Origin: Aliirhizobium wenxiniae
GTDB taxonomy: Bacteria; Pseudomonadota; Alphaproteobacteria; Rhizobiales; Rhizobiaceae
Direction: 5' to 3'
Length of the DNA: 64,000 nucleotides
NCBI RefSeq assembly: GCF_014201355.1
Contig: NZ_JACHEG010000001.1
Coordinates: 558,001-622,000 of the forward strand
The position numbers and the translations under genes were made by a program. Numbering within the stretch: position 1 is the stretch's first letter; the number at the start of each line of letters is the position of its first letter. The notes below the pieces were generated by a model, which did no database searches, was not told where the DNA came from, and saw nothing but the letters and a program-made list of their open reading frames with translations. Positions 49,508 to 58,709 of this stretch are shown in pieces.

Positions 49508-50332
49508 TCAGTCTTCCGACATCAGCAGCTGATCCATGACCCGCGCCGGCTCCGAACAGCCCGCCTCCCCGACCACCTTCGCCGGCACCCCGGCAACGGT
49601 CGATTTAGACGGAACCGGTTTCAGCACCACCGAACCGGCCGCGACACGCGAGCACGATCCGATCTCGATATTGCCAAGGATTTTCGCACCGGCGCCGATC
49701 AGCACGCCATTGCCGATCTTCGGATGGCGATCGGCACCTTCCTTGCCGGTTCCCCCAAGCGTCACACCATGCAGGATCGAGACATTGTCACCAATGACCG
49801 CAGTCTCGCCGACAACGAGGCCCGTGGCATGATCGAGGAAGATGCCTTTGCCGATCCGTGCCGCCGGATTGATGTCCGTCTGGAAGACACTGGAAGAACG
49901 GCTCTGAAGATAGAGAGCAAAATCACGACGCCCACGGGCATAGAGCCAGTTGGCAAGACGATGCGTCTGGATCGCGTGAAAGCCCTTGAAATAGAGCACC
50001 GGCTCCAGGAAACGCAGGCATGCCGGATCGCGATCGTAAAACGCCTGGATATCGACCCGGAGGATGGAACCCCATTCGGGCCAGTCATCCAGCATTTCCA
50101 TGAATGTCTGACGCAGCAGAACCGCCTGCAGATCGGGATGATCGAGACGCTCACAGATCCGGTGAACGACACATTCCTCCAGCGAACGATGGTTCAGCAC
50201 GGTGGAATAAAGAAACGCGGCAAGAAGCGGATCCTGCTCGATGGCAAGCCGCGCTTCCTGTTGCAACGTATCCCATATCGGATCGACGGTCGCGACCGGT
50301 TCTTTGATGCGAATGTCCACTCTTGAGGGCAT
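49508..50332 (-). CDS. cysE: Serine O-acetyltransferase
   Basis: A 274-residue enzyme that acetylates serine for cysteine synthesis. It has a helical N-terminal domain (VDPIWDTLQQEARLAIEQDP, residues about 14-33), a C-terminal left-handed beta-helix with hexapeptide repeats, and the catalytic region HATGLVVGETAVIGDNVSI. Start ATG at 50332 has GGAG with normal spacing. The frame continues to an ATG at 50371, but this would lie inside a predicted promoter -10 region and has no ribosome site. Separated from the downstream DUF3126 gene by a terminator. Confidence 0.95.
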   Translation of the reverse strand: MPSRVDIRIKEPVATVDPIWDTLQQEARLAIEQDPLLAAFLYSTVLNHRSLEECVVHRICERLDHPDLQAVLLRQTFMEMLDDWPEWGSILRVDIQAFYDRDPACLRFLEPVLYFKGFHAIQTHRLANWLYARGRRDFALYLQSRSSSVFQTDINPAARIGKGIFLDHATGLVVGETAVIGDNVSILHGVTLGGTGKEGADRHPKIGNGVLIGAGAKILGNIEIGSCSRVAAGSVVLKPVPSKSTVAGVPAKVVGEAGCSEPARVMDQLLMSED

Positions 50333-50371
50333 GACCCACTCCATAGTCGCCTGCAGGCTTTGGAAGACCAT

Positions 50372-50400
50372 TATATAGAACAGGATTACCGGAACGCCAA
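50372..50400 (-). promoter_or_regulatory. Candidate promoter of cysE
   Basis: Minus strand TTGGCG (50400-50395), 17 bases, TATATA (50377-50372), with a likely start near 50365. It lies 40 bases upstream of the chosen cysE ATG and supports that start. Confidence 0.5.
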
Positions 50401-50446
50401 CGCAGGTAAAATCGCATTCCGTTGATCATTACGATCAGAGAACCTG

Positions 50447-51232
50447 TTACCGACCGGCCAGTTGCTCGTAAAACTCGAGAACCGCCTTCTTGAACACCCT
50501 GTCTCCTACCGCAAGCATGTGATCACGGTTCGGGATATCGAGCGCCCGTGCATCCGGCATGAGGTCGGCCAATTCCTGGGCGGATCCGGCGATATCATCC
50601 TTGGTTCCAACGCCGATCAGCGTCGGGGCTTCGATCCGCCCCATGTCGGAACGCGCAACCAGATCGCGCGAGCCGCGGATACAGGCCGCAAGAGCCTGCT
50701 TGTCGCTCTTCGTCTGGTCCGCGAAAGCGCGGAACATCTTGCCGCGTTCATGTGTGATTGCCTCGACATCGGGCGCAAGCAAAGCGTCTGCAATCGGGTC
50801 CCAGTCACCTACGCCATCGGTCATGCCGATGCCGAGACCACCCAGAACCAGTGAACGAACCCGTTCCGGATGGGCGAGCGCGGCAAAAACAGAAATCCTT
50901 GCTCCCATCGAATATCCGAACAGATGAGCGTCCGGAATGCGTAGATGGTCAAGCAGCGCCACGGCATCATCGGCCATGACCCATGGGCGATAGGCTTCCG
51001 CGTCGAGCGGCTTGTCGCTTCCACCGTGACCGCGATTGTCGATGGCAATAACCCTGTAGCCGGCATCGCCAAGCGTCTTCAGCCAACCGGGATGCACCCA
51101 GTTGACCAGCGCGCTCGAAGCAAAGCCATGAATGAGAAGCACCGGATCGCCGGACGGTTCACCCTCGTCAAAATAACGAAGATTGATTCCGTCATGAATG
51201 AAGGACGAGAAGACGGGCGCATTCAAATTCAT
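50447..51232 (-). CDS. Alpha/beta hydrolase
   Basis: A 261-residue hydrolase. Oxyanion-hole motif LIHGFASSA (residues 33-41), nucleophile elbow GYSMGAR with Ser108, acid region around GTKDDIAGS, and catalytic His in NRDHMLAVGDR. Opening strand DGINLRYFDEGEPSGDPVLL is usual for the 2-hydroxymuconic semialdehyde hydrolase-like branch. Substrate unknown. Alone, divergent from the zinc protein gene at 51379. Confidence 0.9.
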   Translation of the reverse strand: MNLNAPVFSSFIHDGINLRYFDEGEPSGDPVLLIHGFASSALVNWVHPGWLKTLGDAGYRVIAIDNRGHGGSDKPLDAEAYRPWVMADDAVALLDHLRIPDAHLFGYSMGARISVFAALAHPERVRSLVLGGLGIGMTDGVGDWDPIADALLAPDVEAITHERGKMFRAFADQTKSDKQALAACIRGSRDLVARSDMGRIEAPTLIGVGTKDDIAGSAQELADLMPDARALDIPNRDHMLAVGDRVFKKAVLEFYEQLAGR

Positions 51233-51378
51233 CGGACTATCCCTTGTTTCGGGCGACCTATAGTGGATCGAAGATCACCAATGAACCCGTTTGAGAAAAA
51301 AATGCGGGTGTTTCCCCCCTACACAATCGATGCGCAGGCGGATAATGTCCGGCGAAATCAAATGGCAGGGAGACGACC

Positions 51379-51624
51379 ATGGCTGGCCACAGCATTCCTC
51401 ACTTTCAAAACGATGGCGGATATCCGGTTATCCAGATCGGCGTGAAGGAATTCATGTGCACAGGTGCTTCCGTGCCCTTCGACCACCCGCACATCTTCAT
51501 CGATCTCGGCGACGACAGCGAGAAGGTGTGTTCCTACTGCTCCACTCTCTATCGCTATAATCCGGGCCTGAAAGCCGAGCAGACCGATCCTCCGGGTTGC
51601 GTCTTCCACGTCAAGGCAGCGTAA
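51379..51624 (+). CDS. Zinc-finger CHCC protein, NDUFS6-type complex I accessory subunit homologue
   Basis: An 81-residue protein with C27-x8-H36-x14-C51-x2-C54, the spacing of the zf-CHCC family (PF10276) to which mitochondrial complex I subunit NDUFS6 belongs. In Paracoccus denitrificans the homologue copurifies with complex I, so an accessory or assembly role there is likely (family knowledge). The ATG at 51379 follows GGAGACGACC with close spacing. Followed after 26 bases by a flavin monooxygenase gene on the same strand. The rest of complex I is not in the window. Confidence 0.9.
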   Translation: MAGHSIPHFQNDGGYPVIQIGVKEFMCTGASVPFDHPHIFIDLGDDSEKVCSYCSTLYRYNPGLKAEQTDPPGCVFHVKAA

Positions 51625-51649
51625 GTTTAAACTTTCAGGCAGCAAGCCG

Positions 51650-52813
51650 ATGCATCTGGACAGGATTGCGATTGTGGGGGCTGGCATAGCCGGCCTGGCT
51701 GCAGCGCTTAGCTTTTCCCGCTTGGGCATGGCTTGTGATATTTTTGAAGAAGCCGGCGACCTTGTGGAAGTCGGCGCAGGCCTGCAGATGTCGCCGAACG
51801 CATCAGCAATCCTTGGCGAACTGGGCGTACTGGCCGACCTCGAAAAAATCTGGACCGAGCCGCGCGAGATAGCCCTTGTCTCCGGCACGTCTCTGAAGAA
51901 GCTGGCATCCGTTCCGGCAGGTGATTTTGCCAGGGATCGCTGGAAAGCACCCTACGGCGTACTTCACCGTGCAACGCTGCAGGCGGCATTGCTTTCAGCG
52001 GTGGAGCGAGATCCGCTCTGCTCGATCCGGCTTGGCACACCCATAAGAGGCGGTTTGCCAAAAGCGGTTCGGGAAATCACCGGCAACACCTACCCGCTCG
52101 TGATCGGTGCCGACGGAGTGTGGTCCAATGCACGCGCGTCGGTAGAGGATTCTCCTCAGCCCGATTTCTCACGGAATATCGCGTGGCGCTTTACCATTCC
52201 GCTCGATGAAGCACCCGACTGGCTGGCGCGCGATTGCGTTACCGCGTTCATGGGGCCGTCGACACATCTCGTTGCTTATCCTTTGAGAGAAATGAGCGAG
52301 TTCAACATCGTTGCCATCGCGTCAGGCATAAGCCCCGGTGCGACATGGGAAGCGCAGGCGAACGAAGGCCAGAAAGCGATGCTGGTCAGACAGTTTGCTG
52401 GCTGGAATGCGGAAATCACCAAGCTGTTGAGCCGCTCGCCCCGACCGACATTCTGGCCGCTTCACGAAGTGACGTCGGGTCGCTGGCACAATGGCCGCGA
52501 TCTGGTGCTGATCGGAGATGCAGCACACGCGATGATGCCATTCTCTGCACAGGGCGCTGCCATGGCAATCGAAGACGGGTTCGTGCTCGCCAACGAAGTG
52601 AAGAAGTCAAGCTCCCTGCCCGCCGCCCTGACGGGCTTTGAAGCCCAGAGAACCAGCCGCGCGGCAAGGGTCAAGGCTCGCGGTTCGTTCAACCGCTTCG
52701 CCTATCATGCTCGCGGTCCATTCCGTATCGGTCGCAATATCGTCCTGTCCCTGCGTCCGCCGCAATCTCTCGCGGCGGACCTGGATTGGCTTTACGGATA
52801 CCGCGTCAGCTGA
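51650..52813 (+). CDS. FAD-dependent monooxygenase (UbiH/salicylate hydroxylase-like)
   Basis: A 387-residue class A flavoprotein monooxygenase. FAD-binding GxGxxG in IAIVGAGIAGLAAALSFSRL (residues 6-25), the second FAD motif LVLIGDAAHAMMPFSAQGA with the AMxPFxxQGA sequence, and GADGVWSNAR. Likely hydroxylates an aromatic substrate, possibly a ubiquinone precursor or a salicylate-like compound; the substrate cannot be inferred. Its stop ends directly before the convergent metC stop. Confidence 0.9.
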   Translation: MHLDRIAIVGAGIAGLAAALSFSRLGMACDIFEEAGDLVEVGAGLQMSPNASAILGELGVLADLEKIWTEPREIALVSGTSLKKLASVPAGDFARDRWKAPYGVLHRATLQAALLSAVERDPLCSIRLGTPIRGGLPKAVREITGNTYPLVIGADGVWSNARASVEDSPQPDFSRNIAWRFTIPLDEAPDWLARDCVTAFMGPSTHLVAYPLREMSEFNIVAIASGISPGATWEAQANEGQKAMLVRQFAGWNAEITKLLSRSPRPTFWPLHEVTSGRWHNGRDLVLIGDAAHAMMPFSAQGAAMAIEDGFVLANEVKKSSSLPAALTGFEAQRTSRAARVKARGSFNRFAYHARGPFRIGRNIVLSLRPPQSLAADLDWLYGYRVS

Positions 52814-54001
52814 TCAGACGGCAGCCGCGGCAAGGAAGCCCTGTTCAAGATCCTTCTGGAGGTCAGCAACATCTTCCAGGCCGATCTGCAGACGAATGAC
52901 CGGGCCTTCGGCAGGCTGCTTGCGGATCGTGCGGTCAGAGAGATTGACCTGCAACGCCAGGCTTTCGAAACCGCCCCAGGAATAGCCAAGGCCGAAATAG
53001 GTCAATGCGTCGAGGAACGCATGCGCTTTCGCCTTGGCGTTTTCCGCGTCAGCTTTGAGCACGAAGGAGAAGATGCCGCTAGAGCCCTTGAAATCGCGCT
53101 TCCAGATCTCGTGACCCGGGAAACTCGGCAATGCCGGATGCAGCACACGCGCCACGTCGTCGCGACCTTCCAGCCACTGCGCGATAGAAAGCGCGCTTTT
53201 CTGATGATGTTCTAGACGGACACCCATGGTCCGCAGACCACGCAGGATCATGTAGGAATCATCCGGCGCGCCGCAGATACCCATGAGAATGCGCGCTTCC
53301 TCCAGTTGCGGCCACCACTTGGCATTGGCGGACACCGAACCCATCACAATGTCGGAATGGCCCGAAGGATATTTCGTTGTTGCGTGGATCGACACATCCA
53401 CGCCGAAATCGAGCGGCCGGAAATAAAGCGGCGTAGCCCAGGTATTGTCCATGGTGACGACGCAACCGTGTTTGTGCGCCGCATCCGCGATAGCGCGAAT
53501 GTCCTGCATTTCAAATGTATTTGAACCCGGCGCCTCAGTGTGCACCAGCTTCGTATTTGGTTTGATCAGAGCCTCGATACCGGCACCGATTTCCGGGTCG
53601 TAATACTCGATTTCCACACCAAGGCGCGTGAGCATCGTGTTGCAGAAATTTCGGCAGGGCGTGTAAACCGAATCGACGATCAAGGCGTGGTCTCCCGCCG
53701 ACAGGTAGGCCAGAAACGGTACCGAAATAGCTGCCAGCCCTGACGGGACCAGGATCGTGCCTGCAGAACCTTCCAATTCGTCAAAAGCAGCACACAATGC
53801 GTCTGTGGTCGGTGTTGCACGGGTACCGTAAGAGTAAGGCTGACCTCGGCGCTCCATCGTCGCGGAATCAGGAAACAGCACGGTCGAGGCATGAACGACC
53901 GGGGGATTGACGAAGCCGTGGTAGGAGCGCGGATCATTTCCGATATGTGCAAGTCGCGTATTAGCGCCGGCAGCGCCGAGCATGGAAGATTTTCTGGTCA
54001 T
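52814..54001 (-). CDS. metC: Cystathionine beta-lyase MetC
   Basis: A 395-residue PLP enzyme of the Cys/Met metabolism family. Motifs: RLAHIGNDPRSYHGFVNPPV, YGTRATPTTDALCAA, NTWATPLYFRPLDFG, and the PLP lysine in HATTKYPSGHSDIVMG. It cleaves cystathionine to homocysteine, pyruvate and ammonia. Start at 54001 is favoured; a TTG at 54049 is possible. Divergent from aapJ, a pairing also known in Rhizobium leguminosarum. Confidence 0.95.
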   Translation of the reverse strand: MTRKSSMLGAAGANTRLAHIGNDPRSYHGFVNPPVVHASTVLFPDSATMERRGQPYSYGTRATPTTDALCAAFDELEGSAGTILVPSGLAAISVPFLAYLSAGDHALIVDSVYTPCRNFCNTMLTRLGVEIEYYDPEIGAGIEALIKPNTKLVHTEAPGSNTFEMQDIRAIADAAHKHGCVVTMDNTWATPLYFRPLDFGVDVSIHATTKYPSGHSDIVMGSVSANAKWWPQLEEARILMGICGAPDDSYMILRGLRTMGVRLEHHQKSALSIAQWLEGRDDVARVLHPALPSFPGHEIWKRDFKGSSGIFSFVLKADAENAKAKAHAFLDALTYFGLGYSWGGFESLALQVNLSDRTIRKQPAEGPVIRLQIGLEDVADLQKDLEQGFLAAAAV

Positions 54002-54358
54002 CTGGTGGGAAAACTCTCTAGGCGGGAAAGCTTTCTTGTCGCGCTGCAAAGCCTGGAGGTCAAGCCCGGTCGATACGCCGCAAAGTTGAGCATAGATCAG
54101 ATGCCAAACATAAAGGCACTGAATTCAGCACATACTGCATAAGGCGTCGGCATTTGCTCAATCACTGAGCAAAAAACTAAATATTACCTTATTTCAAACG
54201 CAATTCCTGCTGGTGAGACTTGACCCCCACAGCATTTGCGAATGAGATAGGCGCGCTCGCCGCTGGAGGGTTGGCGAGCAACCGGCCGTATTCGAACAAC
54301 GATCAAGGGGAGCGGCCCGGTGGCATCAGAAAATAAAACACAAACAAAGGTTGGGAAA
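54002..54358. other. Divergent metC-aapJ intergenic region
   Basis: A 357-base region with no gene that I can support. It contains an inverted repeat TTTGCTCA-N5-TGAGCAAA (54153-54173), and in the aapJ leader a stem GCTCGCC-N11-GGCGAGC (54255-54279). A weak promoter candidate for aapJ is TTGACC (54220-54225), 17 bases, TGAGAT (54243-54248). The repeat is roughly centred between the genes and could be an operator for either. Confidence 0.55.
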
Positions 54359-55381
54359 ATGAAAAAGACAATTCTGTCAGCCGCGATTGGCGCTGCAGCC
54401 CTGGGCTTGGCCTCGGCAGCATCGGCAGCCACGCTTGATGACGTTAAGGCAAAGGGTGTCGTCACCTGCGGCGTCAGCGCTGGCATTCCAGGGTTCTCGA
54501 ATCCGGACGATAAGGGCGAGTGGACCGGTATCGACGTCGATTACTGCCGCGGTATCGCTGCCGCCGTTTTCGGCGACCCGACGAAGGCTAAGTTCGTTGC
54601 CCTGTCGAGCAAGGACCGTTTCCCTGCGCTGCAGTCCGGCGAAGTCGACGTCCTTACCCGCAACACCACCTGGACGATCAGCCGCGACACGTCGCTCGGC
54701 TTCAACTTCCGTACCGTCAACTACTATGACGGCCAGGGCTTCATCGTGAAGAAAAGCCTTAACGTGAAGTCGGCACTCGAGCTTTCCGGTGCTGCTGTCT
54801 GCGTCCAGACCGGCACGACCACCGAACTCAACCTCGCCGACTACTTCAAATCCAACAACCTTCAGTACAATCCGGTCGTCTTCGAAAAGGAAGCCGACGC
54901 TACGACAGCTTATGACTCCGGTCGTTGCGACGTCTACACGACCGACCAGTCCGGCCTCTATGCAATCCGCCTGAAGATGAAGAACCCGGACGAGAACATG
55001 GTTCTGCCGGAAGTCATCTCCAAGGAGCCGCTTGGCCCGGCCGTTCGCCAGGGTGATGACAAGTGGTTCGACATCGTGTCGTGGGTTCACTACGCCATGG
55101 TCAACGCCGAAGAACTCGGCATCACATCGAAGAATGTCGATGAGATGAAGACCAGCGGCGGCCCGGACGTAAAGCGCATGCTCGGCAGCGAAGAAGGCTC
55201 CAAGATCGGCACCGATCTCGGCCTTACCAACGATTGGGCTTACAACATCGTCAAGCTGGTCGGCAATTATGGAGAAGTCTTCGACCGCACCGTCGGCCCG
55301 AACACTCCGCTCAAGATCGAGCGCGGCCTGAACGCTCTGTGGACCAAGGGCGGTCTGCAATACGCCCCGCCGATCCGTTAA
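54359..55381 (+). CDS. aapJ: General L-amino acid ABC transporter, periplasmic binding protein AapJ
   Basis: A 340-residue periplasmic binding protein with a signal peptide of about 23 residues (KKTILSAAIGAAALGLASA). Family 3 solute-binding features: VKAKGVVTCGVSAGIPGFSN, IDVDYCRGIAAAVFG, LQSGEVDVLTRNTTWT. The ATG at 54359 is preferred over 54320. AapJQMP takes up a wide range of amino acids and is the main amino-acid uptake system of rhizobia, important in symbiotic nitrogen exchange (established for R. leguminosarum). A hairpin separates it from aapQ. Confidence 0.97.
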   Translation: MKKTILSAAIGAAALGLASAASAATLDDVKAKGVVTCGVSAGIPGFSNPDDKGEWTGIDVDYCRGIAAAVFGDPTKAKFVALSSKDRFPALQSGEVDVLTRNTTWTISRDTSLGFNFRTVNYYDGQGFIVKKSLNVKSALELSGAAVCVQTGTTTELNLADYFKSNNLQYNPVVFEKEADATTAYDSGRCDVYTTDQSGLYAIRLKMKNPDENMVLPEVISKEPLGPAVRQGDDKWFDIVSWVHYAMVNAEELGITSKNVDEMKTSGGPDVKRMLGSEEGSKIGTDLGLTNDWAYNIVKLVGNYGEVFDRTVGPNTPLKIERGLNALWTKGGLQYAPPIR

Positions 55382-55402
55382 TCGGACCGACAGTGGACAT
55401 GG

Positions 55403-55432
55403 GCATGGAGGTGGAGAAATCCGCCTCCATGC
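55403..55432 (+). terminator. Stabilising hairpin between aapJ and aapQ
   Basis: A 13-base stem with one G-T pair, GCATGGAGGTGGA / TCCGCCTCCATGC, closed by GAAA. No T run follows. Such structures after binding-protein genes protect the upstream mRNA and keep the binding protein in excess over the permease (inference from position). Confidence 0.7.
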
Positions 55433-55497
55433 ATCTAAAATTCCCGCAAGGGCAAAAAGTCTCCAAAAAGGAGATAATAAACTAAGGGGATTCGTTT

Positions 55498-56697
55498 ATG
55501 GCCGGCATGGCCCTCAATTCCGAAACGTCTGACACCAGAAAGCGGGCCTCGTCCCTGATAAACGACCCGAAAGTGCGCGGGATATTCTATCAGGTCCTGA
55601 CATTGGCGCTTCTCGTCCTCTTCGTGTGGACCGTTACCCAAAACACGATCAACAATCTGCAGAAGGCAAACATTGCCTCCGGTTTCGGATTTCTTCAGGG
55701 CCGCGCCGGTTTCGACATCGGCCAGTCGCTGATCGCCTACACAAGTGACTCCACCTATGGCCGCGCGCTGCTCGTCGGCATTCTAAACACTTTGCAGGTG
55801 GCCGTTCTTGGCATCATTACGGCTTCCATCATCGGCTTTATCGTCGGCATCGCCCGCCTTTCGCAGAATTGGCTCATTGCCAAGCTCGCACAGGTCTATG
55901 TGGAATTTTTCCGCAACATCCCGCCGCTGCTCGTTATCCTGTTCTGGTACAAGGGCGTCATCGCCGTACTTCCCCAAGCGCGCGAATCCCTGAACTTGCC
56001 TTTTCAGAGCTATCTCAACAATCGCGGCCTGTTCGTGCCAAAGCCGATATTCGGAGATGGTGTTTGGGCAATCGCTGTAGCGTTTCTGATCGGTATAGTC
56101 GCTACGGTGTTTGTGGCGCGCTGGGCAAAGAAGCGACAAAGGCTCACCGGAAAGCCGTTTCATACCGTTTGGACGGGTTTGGCCCTGATCATCGGCTTGC
56201 CGATCTTGACTTTCATGGCACTTGGCGCACCGATCACCTTCGACTTCCCCGTCGCAGGTCGCTTCAACCTGACAGGTGGTTCGGTTCTTGGACCGGAATT
56301 CATCTCGCTCTACCTGGCGCTCTCCTTCTACACGGCTTCCTTCATTGCCGAGATCGTCCGCTCGGGCATCAAGGCTGTACCGAAGGGCCAGACCGAAGCA
56401 GCAAACGCGCTTGGGCTACGCTCGAACGCTATAACGCGACTGATAATCCTGCCGCAGGCGCTCAGGATCATCATCCCACCACTGACAAGCCAATATCTGA
56501 ACCTCACCAAGAACTCGTCTTTGGCGGTCGCGTGCGGGTTTGCAGATATTTATGCAATCGGCGGAACGATGTTGAACCAGACCGGTCAGGCAGTTGAGAT
56601 CGTGGCTCTTTTCCTTGTCATCTATTTGTCCATCTCGATCACCACAGCGATATTCATGAACTGGTTCAATGCCAAAATGGCCTTGGTGGAGAGATAA
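55498..56697 (+). CDS. aapQ: General L-amino acid ABC transporter permease AapQ
   Basis: A 399-residue permease with about eight membrane helices. First helix near residues 35-52; a second hydrophobic region ([20 protein letters not shown]) starts the transporter domain; the EAA-type loop is [20 protein letters not shown]. Large periplasmic insertion around residues 160-240, typical of AapQ. The start at 55498 follows AAGGGGATTCGTTT. It forms a heterodimer with AapM. Confidence 0.96.
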   Translation: MAGMALNSETSDTRKRASSLINDPKVRGIFYQVLTLALLVLFVWTVTQNTINNLQKANIASGFGFLQGRAGFDIGQSLIAYTSDSTYGRALLVGILNTLQVAVLGIITASIIGFIVGIARLSQNWLIAKLAQVYVEFFRNIPPLLVILFWYKGVIAVLPQARESLNLPFQSYLNNRGLFVPKPIFGDGVWAIAVAFLIGIVATVFVARWAKKRQRLTGKPFHTVWTGLALIIGLPILTFMALGAPITFDFPVAGRFNLTGGSVLGPEFISLYLALSFYTASFIAEIVRSGIKAVPKGQTEAANALGLRSNAITRLIILPQALRIIIPPLTSQYLNLTKNSSLAVACGFADIYAIGGTMLNQTGQAVEIVALFLVIYLSISITTAIFMNWFNAKMALVER

Positions 56698-56699
56698 TC

Positions 56700-57854
56700 A
56701 TGGCAACGACCTCTTCAACTTTCGTGCGCCAGGACATGCTGGCGCAGCAACCGGCACCGCTCGGGATCAGCGGCCCGTCGCACTGGTTCAGGACTAGGCT
56801 GTTTGCAACGCCAAAGGATACGGTTCTGACGATCCTGGCGCTTGCGCTGCTAGTCTATGTCATTCCAGGCATGATCAATTGGCTGTTCATCGATGCCGTT
56901 TGGACCGGTTCGGACCGCACGGCCTGTGCGACCGTCATCCAGGGAGGCATTCTTCCGGACGGTCAATCCGGCGCATGTTGGGCTTTTGTAGAAGCAAAAT
57001 TCCAGCAGTTCATGTTCGGCCGGTACCCGGCTGATGAACGCTGGCGGCCAATCCTCGTAGCGGTCCTTTTCGTGATCCTGCTCGTTCCGATGCTCATTCC
57101 GAAGGTCCCCCATAAGGGATGGAATGCGCTGGCGCTCTTCATCATCCTGCCGTTCATCTCGTTCTTCCTGCTGATCGGCGGCTTCGGCCTTTCACATGTC
57201 GAGACCCAGCTCTGGGGCGGATTGATGGTAACGTTGATCCTCTCTTTCTTCGGGATCACCGTATCTCTGCCGCTTGGCATTATCCTGGCGCTTGGACGGC
57301 GTTCGCAGATGCCTGTAATCAAGACGCTCTGCGTCGTCTTCATCGAGATAATCCGCGGCATCCCGCTCGTCACGGTTCTATTCATGGCCAGCGTCATGCT
57401 GCCGCTTTTCCTGCCTGATGGGTGGACATTCGACAAACTGCTTCGCGCCCTGATCGGCGTTTCGATCTTCGCCTCCGCCTACATGGCGGAAGTCATTCGC
57501 GGCGGCTTGCAGGCAATTCCGAAGGGACAGTTTGAAGGGGCGGACTCGTTGGGATTGACCTATTGGCAAAAGACGCGGCTGATCATTCTGCCGCAGGCAA
57601 TCAAGTTGGTCATCCCAAGCATCGTCAACACTTTCATCGGCCTGTTCAAGGATACGTCGCTCGTCTCGATTATCGGCATGTTCGACCTTCTGGGGATCGT
57701 CACGCTCAACCAGTCGGATGCCAACTGGTCGACGCCGGTCACGCCGGTCACCGGTTACATTTTTGCCGGTTTCATATTCTGGCTTTTCTGCTTCGGCATG
57801 TCGCGATACTCCGCCTTTATGGAGCGACACCTCGACACCGGCCACAGGCACTAG
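56700..57854 (+). CDS. aapM: General L-amino acid ABC transporter permease AapM
   Basis: A 384-residue permease with a hydrophobic N-terminus and an EAA loop [20 protein letters not shown] near residue 265. Membrane helices are visible at [17 protein letters not shown], [28 protein letters not shown], and near the end. The ATG lies two bases after the aapQ stop. Pairs with AapQ in the membrane. Confidence 0.96.
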   Translation: MATTSSTFVRQDMLAQQPAPLGISGPSHWFRTRLFATPKDTVLTILALALLVYVIPGMINWLFIDAVWTGSDRTACATVIQGGILPDGQSGACWAFVEAKFQQFMFGRYPADERWRPILVAVLFVILLVPMLIPKVPHKGWNALALFIILPFISFFLLIGGFGLSHVETQLWGGLMVTLILSFFGITVSLPLGIILALGRRSQMPVIKTLCVVFIEIIRGIPLVTVLFMASVMLPLFLPDGWTFDKLLRALIGVSIFASAYMAEVIRGGLQAIPKGQFEGADSLGLTYWQKTRLIILPQAIKLVIPSIVNTFIGLFKDTSLVSIIGMFDLLGIVTLNQSDANWSTPVTPVTGYIFAGFIFWLFCFGMSRYSAFMERHLDTGHRH

Positions 57855-57881
57855 CCACAACAAGAGTTAAAGGGGAAAACA

Positions 57882-58655
57882 ATGGCTGAAGCCCTAACGA
57901 AAAAACTGACCGTTTCCTCGACCGAGGTTGCCGTCGAAATCATCGGCATGAACAAGTGGTATGGTGATTTCCACGTGCTGCGCGACATCAATCTGAAGGT
58001 GATGAAGGGCGAGCGCATCGTCATTGCCGGGCCTTCCGGCTCCGGCAAGTCGACGATGATCCGTTGCATCAACCGCTTGGAAGAACATCAGTCGGGCAAT
58101 ATCCTCGTCGACAATATCGAGCTTACCAACGATCTGAAGAAGATCGACGAGGTGCGCCGCGAAGTCGGCATGGTATTCCAGCACTTCAACCTCTTTCCGC
58201 ACCTGACCATCCTGGAAAACTGCACGCTGGCACCGATCTGGGTTCGCAAGATGCCGAAGAAGGAAGCCGAAGAGATCGCGATGCACTATCTGAAGCGCGT
58301 CAAGATCCCGGAACAGGCCAACAAATACCCGGGCCAGCTCTCCGGCGGCCAGCAGCAGCGCGTGGCGATCGCCCGCTCGCTCTGCATGAAGCCGAAGATC
58401 ATGCTGTTCGACGAGCCGACCTCGGCGCTCGACCCCGAAATGGTCAAGGAAGTGCTCGACACCATGGTCTCGCTTGCAGAGGAAGGCATGACCATGCTGT
58501 GCGTGACCCATGAAATGGGCTTTGCCCGCCAGGTCGCAAACCGCGTGATCTTCATGGACCAGGGCCAGATCGTCGAGCAGAACTCGCCGGCCGAGTTCTT
58601 CGACAATCCGCAGCACGAGCGCACCAAACTCTTCCTCAGCCAGATCCTGCACTGA
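57882..58655 (+). CDS. aapP: General L-amino acid ABC transporter ATPase AapP
   Basis: A 257-residue ABC ATPase. Walker [11 protein letters not shown] loop [13 protein letters not shown], signature [15 protein letters not shown], Walker [15 protein letters not shown], and H loop in VTHEMGFA. The family 3 amino-acid ATPase pattern is exact. It drives AapJQM import. Separated from aapM by 27 bases with GGGGAAAAC as ribosome site. The transcript ends at a very strong terminator. Confidence 0.98.
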   Translation: MAEALTKKLTVSSTEVAVEIIGMNKWYGDFHVLRDINLKVMKGERIVIAGPSGSGKSTMIRCINRLEEHQSGNILVDNIELTNDLKKIDEVRREVGMVFQHFNLFPHLTILENCTLAPIWVRKMPKKEAEEIAMHYLKRVKIPEQANKYPGQLSGGQQQRVAIARSLCMKPKIMLFDEPTSALDPEMVKEVLDTMVSLAEEGMTMLCVTHEMGFARQVANRVIFMDQGQIVEQNSPAEFFDNPQHERTKLFLSQILH

Positions 58656-58670
58656 GAACAGCTAAACATT

Positions 58671-58709
58671 GACATGAAAAAGGGCGCCTGAAGCGCCCTT
58701 TTTCATGTC
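58671..58709. terminator. Bidirectional terminator of aapP and the convergent gene
   Basis: A perfect 17-bp stem (GACATGAAAAAGGGCGC and its complement) with a CTGAA loop. It has a run of five A and a run of five T inside the stem, so it works in both directions. The far arm ends at the stop codon of the minus-strand gene. Confidence 0.95.
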
